Shown: positions 47,878 through 59,590 of the stretch, one piece after another
Layout: every line of letters starts with the position of its first letter
Numbering within the stretch: position 1 is the first letter of the stretch
From: Melastoma dodecandrum
Taxonomy: Eukaryota > Streptophyta > Magnoliopsida > Myrtales > Melastomataceae
Assembly (NCBI GenBank): GCA_029817715.1
Contig: JARUPY010000248.1
Span: 806,001-870,000 of the forward strand
Direction: 5' to 3'
Length of the DNA stretch: 64,000 bases
The notes under the pieces: model-generated
The model's database searches: none
The model's input: the letters and a program-made list of their open reading frames with translations, nothing else
Told to the model about the DNA's origin: nothing
Translations under genes and position numbers: made by a program

Positions 47878-49470
47878 TCACCCGTCGTGGTCTGTCCACC
47901 CCCCACATTTGTAATGTTTTAGGAGTCTAACTGCTTCCCTAATACCACTATAGTAAGCCCCGTGGGTAGTGGAGTAGTGTGTCCTGTGTGTCGCCTCCCC
48001 CGCGAACATTATTTGCAACGCCGAACACCCCCTCGGCAACGTCAACGGCAACGGCACGGCCAGCGAGTCCAGGTCGTCCCCGCTCGATCCCACCGCCACG
48101 TAGCTGTATGACCCCAGGAATAGCGGGTCGCTCCCCCATTTGCTCCTCAACGCCTTCCCGAACTTCACCCCTGCCGACCCTGGGTCTGAGGGCGATATCA
48201 TGGAATTGACCGCGCTCGAGACCTCGTCCAGGATTTCCTCTTCGGTGAGCGTCTCGAGGTGTAGGGCCTCCTTCCCCGCGAACCACGAGAGGAGAACGTC
48301 GGAGTTCCGGTGGATTGGGCTGAGGGATGCCGTCCTTCTCATCCACCACGGCACCGCTTTGTTCTTGAATTCCGAGTCGGGTCGGTGGAAGGCCATTTGT
48401 AGGAACGGGAACTCGACCCTGTTGACGGCCGCGGAGGTCAGGTGGAGGAACAGCTTGTTGACCGTGCCGAATCCGAGCCTCGAGATGGCGTCGGTCTTGA
48501 AGGGAGGCAAAGGCGGGCTGAAGAGGCTCGTGCCTGGACCGGTCCTGGCCTTCAGCACTCCCAAGGACACCGTGACTATGACGTGATCCGCGTGGATTGT
48601 GGCCCCGTCACGGAAATGCAGCGTGACGGGATAAGAATCGGCATGCCCATTTGCCAGAGGGTGCCACTCGACCTTGACGACCTCCCGGCCTATCCGGATC
48701 GTGCCGGGTGGCAAAACAGAGGCCAAATGCTGTACTACGCTGCTGTAGCCATTAGCTATGGTGATCTCTTCGCCGCTGCACATCACGTACTCCCTCTCGG
48801 CCCAGAAATCCAAGCTAGAAAGATCTCCTGCGGAGGTATAAGTCCTCTGGATGTTCTCATTCATCGAGAAGACAGCCTCCTCGTCCAAATTCCTCCTCGG
48901 GTCCTTGCCACATCCACTCCTCCCCCAGTAGATCTCCAACCCCTTCCTTAGGAAGGACCCGATACTCGGATTCCTCGCCTGGCCACACTCGCTCCTGCAG
49001 GCCTCAAGAGCTTCGCCCGCAATCCTGCGGAACTCCTCTTTCGCCTCCTGGCTGCCACAAGCCCCGTCCTCGAACACCTTTGCCTTCCCTTGCGCGAAAT
49101 CCATCAGGGAATCGAACAGGGCCGAGACCAGCTCAGAAACCGCACGTGTCACCTCAGAGCCGTCCTCTGCCACCGTCCTCACCTCAAACGGGCAATCCAT
49201 ACATTCCCAGGGCCGGTCAGAACTGAGCGACCCGATCCGCGATGCAATCTCGTAAACGGGGCTCCCCCCTACTCCGTGGATCCAGGTAGCGCCCAACTCG
49301 ATCCTATCGGGGCCGAACTCGGAGGTGTTGATCCTGCCCCCGATCCTTGACCCTGCTTCCACCACCAACACCTCGAACTCGTCCCTGGCGGAGGTACAGA
49401 GCTCGTGGGCAGCCGTGAGGCCTGCCATTCCAGCACCAATGATCACAATCCTAGGTTTCTTTGCCCCCAT
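47878..49470 (-). CDS. PAO5: Polyamine oxidase, PAO5 type
   Basis: Intronless frame of 530 residues, ATG at 49470 (upstream in-frame residues are a Phe-rich leader without similarity). It is an FAD-dependent amine oxidase: the dinucleotide-binding motif IVIIGAGMAGLTAAHEL lies at about 8-24, EAGSRIGGRINTSEF follows, and the C-terminal FAD contact is MFAGEATHRTHYSTTHGAYY. Absence of introns, a longer middle insert and no peroxisomal SRL-type end match the PAO5 clade, cytosolic enzymes that back-convert thermospermine/spermine to smaller polyamines. A TATA-like CTATAAATC at 49592-49600 on the minus strand lies about 125 bases before the ATG. Intact. Both neighbours upstream and downstream are on the same strand but there is no sign of co-transcription. 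Confidence 0.95.
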   Translation of the reverse strand: MGAKKPRIVIIGAGMAGLTAAHELCTSARDEFEVLVVEAGSRIGGRINTSEFGPDRIELGATWIHGVGGSPVYEIASRIGSLSSDRPWECMDCPFEVRTVAEDGSEVTRAVSELVSALFDSLMDFAQGKAKVFEDGACGSQEAKEEFRRIAGEALEACRSECGQARNPSIGSFLRKGLEIYWGRSGCGKDPRRNLDEEAVFSMNENIQRTYTSAGDLSSLDFWAEREYVMCSGEEITIANGYSSVVQHLASVLPPGTIRIGREVVKVEWHPLANGHADSYPVTLHFRDGATIHADHVIVTVSLGVLKARTGPGTSLFSPPLPPFKTDAISRLGFGTVNKLFLHLTSAAVNRVEFPFLQMAFHRPDSEFKNKAVPWWMRRTASLSPIHRNSDVLLSWFAGKEALHLETLTEEEILDEVSSAVNSMISPSDPGSAGVKFGKALRSKWGSDPLFLGSYSYVAVGSSGDDLDSLAVPLPLTLPRGCSALQIMFAGEATHRTHYSTTHGAYYSGIREAVRLLKHYKCGGWTDHDG

Positions 49471-49591
49471 AACCACAAAAAAGAAAAATAAAAACAATCA
49501 CACCCTAAACACAACACCCCTAGTAAATCCCAACGCAGAGGGGTTCAAAGTTCAAACGAAAGTCTGAATGAACGAGAGAGCATTGATAGGA

Positions 49592-49600
49592 GATTTATAG
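49592..49600 (-). promoter_or_regulatory. Candidate TATA box of PAO5
   Basis: The minus strand reads CTATAAATC roughly 125 bases upstream of the ATG at 49470. Confidence 0.5.
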
Positions 49601-52291
49601 GAAGGGGGATACATTTTATTTTACACACCCAACTTTTATTATTATTATTACAGGATTTGTTTTTTTTTTTTTAGATGCAGAGAGCAGTGTCTGTCTGATT
49701 CGATTCTGTAATAAAGACAGGGGTCTACTTTTATTGGAACCACCGCCACTGCCCCTGCCGATCTCGTATTTATGTCCGTACCCCACGGTTTGTGTGTATA
49801 TGTCTTTTATTACACCAACGTAAGTTCTGCCTCAGGGGAGCCCCCACCACCACCACCAGCATCAGCAACAGATACTTCAGCAACAGATACAGACCAAAAA
49901 CATGTACGATGTAACTAACTGGGACACCCGGATGTTCCTACATGCATTGCATTATTACTTAATTATTCTGAAGAGACATTAACAGGTATGAAATAAACAA
50001 GTATGGCACTAAGAAGATACTTAGACGATGTTCAAATGCCTGCCTGCCTGTTTTTGTTTTTTTGTCTTTTTCATATTTCTCCTCCAAGTGAGGGGTTGTG
50101 GTGTGGTTACTACTAAAAATGGGGTGTCAGGTTCCGATTCAAATGAGCATAGAGAGTGAGAGGGAGAGGACCCAGTTGGCCTGGAGGACACATTTAATTT
50201 AGGTTGATAATGCACTTCACCTACCCCACGTGTATTGCCAGTTACTTGGCGGCCCCACCCCAACCTAAAAACAATAAAATAAAATAAAAAAATTGTCATG
50301 ACATAAACCTGCGGCATGATTGAGTCTTACGTTAGTAAGAAAATAATACGGATATGCGAAATATGTTTGAAAATTAAAAACGTATTCAGTAAAATTTTCT
50401 AAACTCAAAGCGATGTTTCTTTATAAGAAAGACTCTTCCGTGATCTACCCCAAATCTGAAGGACAAATGAAAAATTACCACAGATTTGGACCTGGGGTCT
50501 CTAAGTCGCCATTAGATCGAATGAATGACCATCCATATGTAACAAAAGAAGGTAAAAAAGAAAACAGAATTCCGAGTATCTCGAGTTTGAACTAGAAATG
50601 ATGATCATCGAGTGGTTTTGTGAGGATAGATTAGGAGATCTATTACCACTCACATGAATCAATCACTTTCTTTTCTTATGGAGGACAAACTCAGGTCGTC
50701 ACGTCAGTTGTTACATAGGCAAAACATGTCTGGCCACGCGATGCTTGATGGGAACATGAAATTTAAAAAAAAAAAACACTGGAATCGACATACCAAGGAT
50801 TGAAAGTAGATTTCCTACCCCTCCCCCCCCCCTCGCCCTCTTCTCCAATAATTGAGATCCAACCCTAGTGTTTAAAAAACAAAAGGGACTCCTAATGAGA
50901 CCAAAGCTTATTGGAGTTGGCTCCAATCCCATCTCTAAAATCGCGCACATGGCCCCGCAAATATAATGAAAGAACGAACGTAGAGGGGAGGGTGGGGGTT
51001 GTGGATGATGCTTACATGATCCACGTGAGCTTATAATAAAATCGCTAGAGCACAAGCTTTCCAAAACATAGGAGATCCGACGGCTCATGTAATCTTCATC
51101 CCCACATGAGAAGTATGATTCAAGCGACATTTATGAGCCAAGCCAAAACACGAGGACATCTCATACGTCTCATCCTGAATTGCAAAATATCATCAGACGA
51201 GAGGAAGAAGAGCAGTGAGCGTACCTGGTCGAACATACGGCTGGCTTGGATAGATACGTCATGTTCGACTCCATTTCCAGGGACTTCCTTTTCAGGGAGA
51301 AACACCAGAACTAAAATACATAATGATGATGTGTGAAAAGCAAAAGGGACCATTATGTCTCCCCCCCATATCTCTAGAAGTGATGTTCAATCTTTGACAA
51401 GAACGTCGCTCTCCTCCCCCTATGCAATTATTGATCGAAAAAATGAAAGATGGGGAATTCCTATGCTTTTCCCAGTTCTAAACAGAGGGAAACAACAATC
51501 AAACCAGGGTATTATGCTATTAGCTTAATCTCTGAGCCTCATCAGGTCTTCCCATGATCATAGGGATTTGATGGCCCGACCAATACTAGACTTAAAGAAC
51601 GAGCTGTTTCTCTAGAACATCTTATCCAGGTTAGTATGAGAGTATCATGGTAATCGGCTTTTGTCATGCTGTCTAAAAGCTCTTCCCACAAGAAAAGAGG
51701 GGCGTCTATGTGGAAACGAGAAGACCCTTGAGGTGTTTCTGGTCCCATTTCTCAAGAAAAAGAAAGCACCCAATGTTTCATAAAATACTGTGACAAGCTG
51801 CAATTTCATCAAATTTTTGCCATCTACCCCTAGTAATATGCTGCAGGGTGCCTGAATTAAATTATGAAGCCGGGACATATGAATGGGACAATTACATGCA
51901 GGTATTCTTTTGAAAAGTTACATGCGTGATTTCATTTCCAAGTGAGAAAACAAATTCGATCTTTTCAGACATGCAGCTAAGAAACCAACCTCACAGCCGC
52001 TGCTTTCATTACACTGGAAACAGGAAACCTATTTGTACAGCTCTCTCAGGACCAGCCACCATCGATGGATGACAGTTTGATTATCCCACTAAAGCCAAAA
52101 AAGAGAAAAAGAAAAAAAAAAACACACTGATCAATTGCTGGACTAATAGTTCCTGGGAAAAACTCAGCGGTGCACATTGATGGACAGCATTCTTACCATC
52201 GCAGCAAAGGTAAACTTCCAGATTATCGGAAATAAGTTGAGAGGAATATGGGTTAGGTTCATGATTTCTTTTTCTCAATGCCAAACAAAAG
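49601..52291. other. Gene-poor interval, 2.7 kb
   Basis: No gene recognised. Open frames at 50711-51130 and 51120-51353 (minus) lack known domains. Contains a 10-base C run near 50823 and a short CAGCAACAGATAC duplication near 49863-49892. Confidence 0.5.
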
Positions 52292-55200
52292 TCATGAATT
52301 GGGATCGAATTCAGTAAAACGTTGCTTAAAATCTTCAGCCAATCTGGTTTCCTCTTCTTTGCTTAGTTCACATTTTCTCCAGTCAGCTTTCTCTGCAATG
52401 TTCAGTAGGCCAGCAACAACCTGCAGTAAAAACACTTTGTTTAGAAACCTAAAAATTGGAATATCGCATTTGCACCATTAACTGAGGAAACATAATAACA
52501 AGCAAAATGAAAGATTAACGGAAGCAAATCCACCTCTCGTCCAAATTGAGCAGGAAACCTCTCATTGTCTTCCAACTTATGTGCCAGTATGGTGCCTCCT
52601 GGCAATTCTACATAAAAGAGACTGCATTTTCCATCAAACTCTTCCCTCAACGCCTTTCTAGTATCACCTGATCCCAGAAATTGCCAATATTGTTAAGCAA
52701 TATATTGCCTGAAAATAGTAACCCACACATTCTTGGATGAATGTTTAACAAAGCAGACCAAACACATTAAAATGCTCCGAGGAAGCTCCAAGTGATTTTT
52801 TAGTCCGAATTGTTGACTAAATTTATGAGAAATAATCAAATGATGATCGAAAAACTTCAATTGATTGTTGGTGCCACATCAAACTAGAGCGAAAATTTGG
52901 CTTAAGATGAGAAATGTAGAAAGAGCATGTGATCAACGAAAAGAGGAAAAAAGCAAACATACTTTTATAAGTGAAAAATTTGAAGCCCAATTTTTCAGCA
53001 GCTAAACAAAATATGCTTTCAAGAGCTGTGGCCTTAGATGATGGGATGGGGACCACCTGCATAGTCATGAGGCCACATATCAGCATTTTCTTCAGCATTT
53101 CTCCATGAAAGATGCCCTAAAGTAAAAATACTAAGAATTATTCGATGATCCAGCATGCATAGAAGCAACGGCAAAACCTGAAGGTTAGCATGTGTCCCGC
53201 GTGCTGAAATCCACTCAAAGAACACAACTTCCTTGTTCTGGCTGTGATTAAATGTCTTGAAACTGTGCTGAAGTCTGTTCAGTTCTATTTCACTGGCTTG
53301 GGGCAAGGAAAGAGTATTAGGGGAATGCTCAATAGGGATGATCAATATATGATCTGAGACCAATGGGCCCTTAGGAAGGGCGCAGTAGAAGCTTTCTCCA
53401 ATGCTAATGATCAGGTGAGACTCCACATTGGGACTTGATAGACAAAACCAGCATTCTTTTGACCTGCCATTCCAAAACTAGCCAATTATTACCAATCCCT
53501 AGATTATTCAAGAACTAATTTAACATAAATAGAGAACCCCACTCCAACAATGAGGTAATTCTTAGGCCAGGAACAGCCAGTTTATCAGGTCCAAACCCCA
53601 ATAAAAATCTAAGTACTCCACAACCTCAAGACTTTGTGATCCTTGAAATGCATAACAAGGAAAGAACTTGTATAAACCCACACCACGGATACAGTTCTCA
53701 CAATTTGAGATTCCAAAAGCATATAATAAAAGGTGAATTCCCTTTAGGATATGGGTGCTTCTGTGATTCAAATAAGAGGGAATAATTGAAAACTTAAAAC
53801 TATGCACAAGAAAACGATAAAAAGGGGATAACTCACCTATTATTCCCGCTTCCCGGCTTGTGCTTCTTCTGAGGATTAGCTTCTTCGCCTGTTTGTAAAG
53901 TATGCATGAAATTGCAGTCTGGACCTCTTTCACATTTCCCTTTGTTGAGAAAGTCAAAGCAGACACCTCTTAGATATTGTTCCCTTGCCTCGGCTTCATG
54001 TCTAAAATAGCATTTTTTTCCCCGTGGACAAGACCCAGAGGACAAATATTTGAAGCACAGTTCATCATCTTCCCCGACTCCATGTCTCTGCTTCTTTTTG
54101 GAAACATCATATCTCCAGTACTGAGGATCCACAACTCCATCAGTAGTCCTCTTTTGCATTTCCTTGTTGTCAACATCTTGTGCAGCAGATGTAAATGGAG
54201 ACCGAGTAGTATTTGGTGGCTTCAAGGTAATTTCAGAAACTGACATGCTAGATGCCGGAGTTGGAGAAATTGCATGAATAAATTTCTGGAAAAAAAGTAA
54301 ACAAATAAACCTTGGTTTGCTGATAATAATATTATCTGTCGCTTACTGCTGGATGATAAGGATGGAAAGTGGAAGGCACATTGTAACGTTGCAAACAAAT
54401 AGAAAGTATCACAGATAAAACTATCAAACTGCACAATTCAACAGTTTTATACAAACTTCATTTAATTAAAAGATGAAAACTTAAGAGCAATGACTATCAT
54501 ATAATCATGAGCTAGCTTAATTAGTTGGACGCAGTGGTAGGTCAACGAGAGATGGAACTGCATGAATTGCAACAAAAAATAAGATGATCACTACACCTGT
54601 TTATCCTTATTTCCAACAGAAGCAAGACCCAGAAAACGAGTGACATGAGCAGCATTGTCATTAACGTAAGGTTCACGGGCATAGTACACACCTTTAGAAC
54701 CGGCAACATGGTAACTGCATCGAAAATAAGTGCTATCATTAACCAGCAACAAACATAGCAACTTAACATTGCTACTAATAATACACACCGTGGTTTAATC
54801 TCTGCTACTAAATCTGCCACTGTAGGGTCACTGCCTGAATCATCAGATATTCCTGGAGGAATATTTGCTTGAGAAGCTCTGTTGGTGACACCACTAGGCC
54901 ATTCATTAGTGAAATTGCTTTAAGGAATGACAGCAATAAAAGGGATATTCGACGAAGAAAAAATATCAGCTGGACAATAAGCCACGGTAAATTTGCAAGG
55001 ATATCTTAAGAACAGGTCAACGACACCGCTATCCTCTGCTAATGCTCGCAAAGCATCTACATCGTCCTGATTATATTTTCCAAACTGCCCTTCCGTGGAA
55101 TGCCTGCCCGATAAGTACGCCACGGATAAACCTACAAATGACCCGCAATGTCAAGAAAAAACAACAACAGAATAGATGCATCATTTTCAAGGTAAAACTT

Positions 55201-55846
55201 CCAGATCACCACCTACATTTTCTCTTCAGCAACCCACCCATCCTAGTTCAGAAAAACTAATCCGACGGGAAATTCCAATCCTTTTCTAAATATCTGCGCA
55301 CACAGCTAACCAAGATGTTGAATTTCACTAGTGTTCAGACCCTATTCGTGTCCAAGACTACTCACATTCATCCGTTATTTCCGGAAAAAGATTACAACAA
55401 CTCACCGTGCAACAGAAACTTGCCACTCCCTCTCAACCAATACAAATTCTTACAGACCTCCAGACCATCCATCTTAAACCCTATCCCCTCACTACTCCTC
55501 GAGACAGCCGACAAGACCTTCGCCGCGCCGACCCCATAATCCCCGACGAAATACGTAGGTATCGGAATCTCCGACCTCCCTTCCACGAAATCCAAGAACT
55601 CCTCCAGCGATTCCGGCTGGTCAGGGAAGAACTGGCCGACACAGAGCAACGCATCGAACGGACCCGCCGACTTGTTAACCTGAAAATAAAAAACTCAAAA
55701 AAAAAAAAAATTGGGTTATCTCCTCAGTCTTCGCAAAACCGTACAGGAGCAGGAAACGGAAGGGAAATTACCGAGCGGAACCGCTTGTAGAGTTGGCCGA
55801 GGCGGCCGAGGGCATCTCCGCAGAGCAGGATTCTCGGGGGAGCCAT
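52292..55846 (-). CDS. CCCH zinc-finger, CWF19-like protein (CwfJ domains)
   Basis: Ten exons: 55846-55772, 55679-55406, 55131-55005, 54908-54789, 54714-54597, 54285-53837, 53463-53178, 53056-52963, 52667-52534 and 52420-52292, giving 601 residues. The N-terminal third is metallophosphatase-like (MAPPRILLCGDALGRLGQLY, FDALLCVGQFF). Two C-x8-C-x5-C-x3-H fingers lie at about 315-334 and 347-366. CwfJ_C_1 (about 385-480, with GTHANLQ) and CwfJ_C_2 (to the end) follow, the latter a HIT-like fold. This matches plant C3H59/64 and animal CWF19L1, linked to spliceosome or intron-lariat handling in the nucleus. Intron 3 is not GT-AG: it starts ATATCCTT and ends CAC, the U12 AT-AC type, and only that junction restores the conserved LFLSNEWPSGVTNRAS. 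All other junctions are GT-AG and in phase. Intact. Confidence 0.92.
54909..55004 (-). other. U12-type AT-AC intron (minor spliceosome)
   Basis: 96 bases on the minus strand. The 5' end ATATCCTT matches the U12 donor consensus exactly. TTCCTTAAA, close to the U12 branch consensus TTCCTTAAC, lies about 10-20 bases before the 3' end TTTCAC. No GT donor nearby gives an open frame. Confidence 0.85.
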
Positions 55847-56365
55847 CGGAGCGACGACGACGGCGACGGCGGCGGGGAATAGAAGTCCACCCTCCTGATG
55901 GCGGCGGGAAGGAGGAAAGGGGGACAGATTATTATGGGCCGTATGTTTGGACTGCGCCCTGATTTAATTGGGCCGAAGACTGAGTTGCCTATATGGGCTT
56001 CATAAGATTACATATTGTCGGCCCATTTAACCGCCATGGTGATTTAATTCCCCCCCCCCCCCCCCGGGTGTCCAAAGATAACCATTATTTTATTCTTCAC
56101 CCGGATTCCATCTACGCGAAAGTAATGAGAATTATCTAAAGCATGTTTCCGATGATACGAATAATTTAATATTACTAATACATTTCACTTGCCTATCCCG
56201 TGACCGCACAATCTCAAGACCAATGAGAAGCGACGACCCATCCCCCTACTTTTTCTTCACTTTAATCCTTACCTTCTCATGGCCTGATTCACTCGTCGAC
56301 TGACTCCTGCCCTCGACGTCAATATAAGCCCGAATTGACCACACCCCAGAGAAATAAAGAATCCA
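55847..56365. promoter_or_regulatory. Divergent promoter region CWF19-like / DUF4408-DUF761
   Basis: A 519-base interval between opposite start codons, with a 16-base C run at 56050-56065 in the middle and AATATAAGCC at 56321 as a weak TATA candidate for the rightward gene. Confidence 0.4.
56050..56065 (+). repeat. Poly(C) run of 16
   Basis: Uninterrupted C tract between two divergent genes. Confidence 0.85.
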
Positions 56366-57271
56366 ATGTTACCCTCCGCCATGGGGTTCCTCTCGACCTT
56401 CTTTACCCCGACCTACCTATTCCTCTTCGTCAACCTCATCATCGGTACCATCTACATCCTCTCTCGGCTCTCCACTCACCACCCCGCCAAGCCTGACCAT
56501 GCCGTCCCTCTAGGTCGTACCCCGTCCTCTCTCCTCCACCGATTCAGGTCCACTTATCCGCCGTTCCACAAGTTTGAAAGCCATCCCGAACCTGACCTGG
56601 TCCACCAAGACCATACCCCAGGGCTGGATTCGGTGGAGGTGGGCAGGTCGCCACTACCCCGAACTCCTTCACTCCTCGAACGTTTCCGGTCCCGCAACTT
56701 CTACCAGAAGAATTTCGAGCCCGAGCCAGTCGTCAACACGGCTGAGGCTGTCTACGCCCCAACCGTCAGTCGCGAACCGCCCCCAACACTGTCCCGCACG
56801 TCCTCGCTCCTCGACCAGATGAAGTCCATCGGCTTCTACCACCCGAAATCCAACCAGCAGACCGAGACCGAGCCAGCCAAGGCGACAAACTCGCCAACGC
56901 TGGCCAGGGCACCGCCGTTCTTGGAACGCGTGAGGTCCATCAAATTCTCTGCTTTCTATAAGCAAGGAGAGCTTCGCCCGGACCCAGACGCCGACGAAGA
57001 AGACTGGGATCGCCCAGTTGATGACCATGCTACTCGTGTCCCGTTGAGGAGAATAAGAACAGAGTCGGAGAGGATGGGGGAGCAGGGACCAAAGCTGAGG
57101 ATGAGGAAAACAGCAAGCGAGAAGTCTGCAGAGGACGACGAAGATGCGGAAGGGAAGGGGATAGACGCAAAGGCTGACGACTTTATACAGAGGTTCAGGC
57201 AGCAGCTGAGGTTGCAGAGGTTGGACTCCCTCAAGCGTTACATGGACATGCTCACCGGAGCCGCGCGTTGA
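56366..57271 (+). CDS. DUF4408/DUF761 protein (PAMP-induced A70-like)
   Basis: Intronless, 301 residues from the ATG at 56366. A second ATG at 56381 (CCGCCATGGGG) has the better initiation context and may be the true start. The N-terminus holds one hydrophobic helix (about 13-33, YLFLFVNLIIGTIYIL), the DUF4408 region. The C-terminus ends in the DUF761 motif, DDFIQRFRQQLRLQRLDSLK then RYMDML. Between them a disordered Pro/Glu-rich linker repeats a short motif four times: GRTPSSLLHRFRS, PRTPSLLERFRSRNFY, SRTSSLLDQMKSIGFY and ARAPPFLERVRSIKF. The family includes stress- and PAMP-induced membrane-anchored proteins of unknown biochemical role. It diverges from the CWF19-like gene. GC content is much higher than in the AT-rich DNA that follows. 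Intact. Confidence 0.88.
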   Translation: MLPSAMGFLSTFFTPTYLFLFVNLIIGTIYILSRLSTHHPAKPDHAVPLGRTPSSLLHRFRSTYPPFHKFESHPEPDLVHQDHTPGLDSVEVGRSPLPRTPSLLERFRSRNFYQKNFEPEPVVNTAEAVYAPTVSREPPPTLSRTSSLLDQMKSIGFYHPKSNQQTETEPAKATNSPTLARAPPFLERVRSIKFSAFYKQGELRPDPDADEEDWDRPVDDHATRVPLRRIRTESERMGEQGPKLRMRKTASEKSAEDDEDAEGKGIDAKADDFIQRFRQQLRLQRLDSLKRYMDMLTGAAR

Positions 57272-59280
57272 AAGTCGTCGGCTCTTTTTTTTAGTTATTG
57301 TGGAAATCGAGCAAAAGTAATTCCAATGATTTTGTGGGTAACTGCATCGTTTAAAATTTACTATCTGAGTCTCAAATAATATGATAATTATGAAATTTAA
57401 TAAAAATTATTTTATGTTACATATTATAAATGAAATAAGTAATTAAATACATTTACTCTTGAAAAATGGAGAAATACGCCGGTACGAAATGATTACGAGG
57501 AGATACTTAGTCCTAAACATGAATTATTATTATATAATGATTATTATTAAGCTTAATAAGTGAATATATCTTATTTTTTTTACTAATTTCTTGATCTACA
57601 CAAATATTTAGAGAATATCATACTATACCTTGAAATTTTGACTTTGCTATCAAATTAACCACAAAATTTTGAATTTAATCCCTCCAAGTTTTAAAAATTA
57701 TCCGGTGAAGAAAAATATTTAAGTAATCCTTAAAAAACTAAAGCAATTATATGTAGAATTAGCAGACATTTTAACTCAATTAGCTATTTAAGGGAATATA
57801 GAAAATCCTAAAACACCGCTCATGAAGTAAATGAAATAACCTTTGGACTGGCCAAAGATTAAAATTGAGAGAAGAAATTCTAAATAAGATCAAGGTAAAA
57901 GTGTAAAAGAAATCTATAGTAAATGAAATGAATTAGAAAAAAAAATTCAGACAAGTACGTGGTAAAAAAATAAGCTAAAGTATAATTAAATATCTTTTAA
58001 AGAGAAACGAGCGTGAGGCTCGAGATGAATCAAAGAGAACAAAATACTTTAATAAGAAGAGAAATTTACGAAATACAACAAAAAAAGAAGAAAGATGTTG
58101 AATAACCGCTACAGGTACTCAATCGATTTTTCCCTGGGGATGAACTAAAATCGTGAGATATCGATGCTATTTTAATTCTCGTGGCCAATTTATCAAGCAG
58201 TGACGGTGAAATAGGAGGAAAATGAGTGAAATTGGGTGAAAAACTCCGGTCTCAAGAAATCACTTTCTCACATTATTTTCAAATTTCTTCTTCATTTACA
58301 AATGCAACATATAGCAAGAGATCGAATACTTCAAAATTTAGTTATATCTTTAGACTCCAATTAAAATCTTTTGACTTTTAAAACGAAATTGACTCGGTCT
58401 TCGGAGTTCAACTATCGATATGGCCCCTTCTTATTTGTATATAATATACAGCACTGAAGAGAGTTTTGGGATGAGGCACAAATTCCATATTTTAAATTTA
58501 TATTTATTTTAAATTTAAAAGTCGATTTTTAGTCAACAAATTTTAAAATTAAAGATTTTATTTTGCAAAATCTTCTACTGACTAACATTATTAATGAAAA
58601 AAGATCCGACTTTTTTGATAATTATTTCAATTAAGATAAATATACATAAAAAACACACAAAAATTTCGATATATATTTCCACAAAATTTTTTATATACTT
58701 AAAATTGCGTTTCAGAAACACAACATATGAAACGCGACTATGAAATATTTACTCCTGCATGACAGGCAAACTCTTCTCTTGTGGCTACAGGATTCATCCG
58801 AGGGAAGAGACCGAAAAATCAACGGTTACACCAACTTGTACGCCAATTCTGCCCTTCTAAATATCGAACCTAACAAATCCTTCTCCGTCCAATCCCAGCC
58901 GACCGGAGATGTTTCGAGAAAGCATCGCCCCAGAAAAGTAGTTTTGGCCTTTCTCTATCTCTAAAACATAGGGATGAATTTACCAACCAATAGCTTTTAT
59001 TCAATCCCTGTGACTCGAACAAGAATGCTCCCAAAAGTTTGTTGGAACTTTACTCCAAGTCTTGGTCCTTCCCCCCATTTTTTTTACAAAATCAGAACGC
59101 TATCTACACCTAACGTACCTTTGTCTTCTTGTTGAAGTGAATGGGCCATATTTATTTAAATGGAGAAAGCCTCAATCACCGGAGGCCCGAAAAAGCCCAG
59201 TTAAGGTGTATGCCCGGTGTAACGGCCCAATTTAGCCCCACGTTCGGGAAAGAAAGGAGATGGCCATGAGGTCAACGCCA
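57272..59280. other. AT-rich gene-free stretch, 2 kb
   Basis: After the short 3'UTR the sequence is strongly AT-rich to about 58700 with no recognisable frame. No clear repeat family is seen. Confidence 0.55.
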
Positions 59281-59590
59281 TTACAAGTCTCCTCTCGTGC
59301 TAGAGGAGAGGACCTTGAATCGGCCGAAAACACCCACTCCGGGGTGGTGATGTACCAGAATCATAGGATACTCCACCAGCAGTCGGTTCGCGAGCACGAG
59401 AGTCCTCTCGTAGAAGATAATCTTCTCGTAGAGGTCATTAATAACGCCGAGGCAGCCTTCGCGAGGGGACCTCTTCCAGAAGTCGGCCTCCACAAGGATA
59501 GAGTCCGCGGCATCCCTCGTATTCTCAGGGCACACCGCTTTCACGATCTTCTTAATATGCGCCGACCCGAAAACAACTTTTCTCTTGGTT
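59281..59590 (-). pseudogene. LOB-domain (LBD) gene fragment
   Basis: The minus strand from about 59585 reads KVVFGSAHIKKIVKAV, then DAADSILVEADFWKRSPREG, CLGVINDLYEKI and a short tail to a stop at 59281. This resembles the second half of a LOB domain: the FGxSN/HI block, the RxxAxxSLxxEAxxRxxDPxxGCxG region and the start of the leucine-zipper-like coil. The CX2CX6CX3C DNA-binding block that should precede it is not found: a TAA lies in frame just upstream and no candidate exon was seen to 60.6 kb. It is probably a relic; a second exon of a gene whose first exon I missed is possible. Functional relatives are nuclear transcription factors. Confidence 0.45.

Noticed and set aside
48140..48951. 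Plus-strand open frames of 148 and 169 codons
   Set aside because: Antisense to the intact polyamine oxidase gene; no family similarity.
50711..51353. Minus-strand open frames of 139 and 77 codons
   Set aside because: No recognisable domain, overlapping frames and low-complexity segments; treated as chance.
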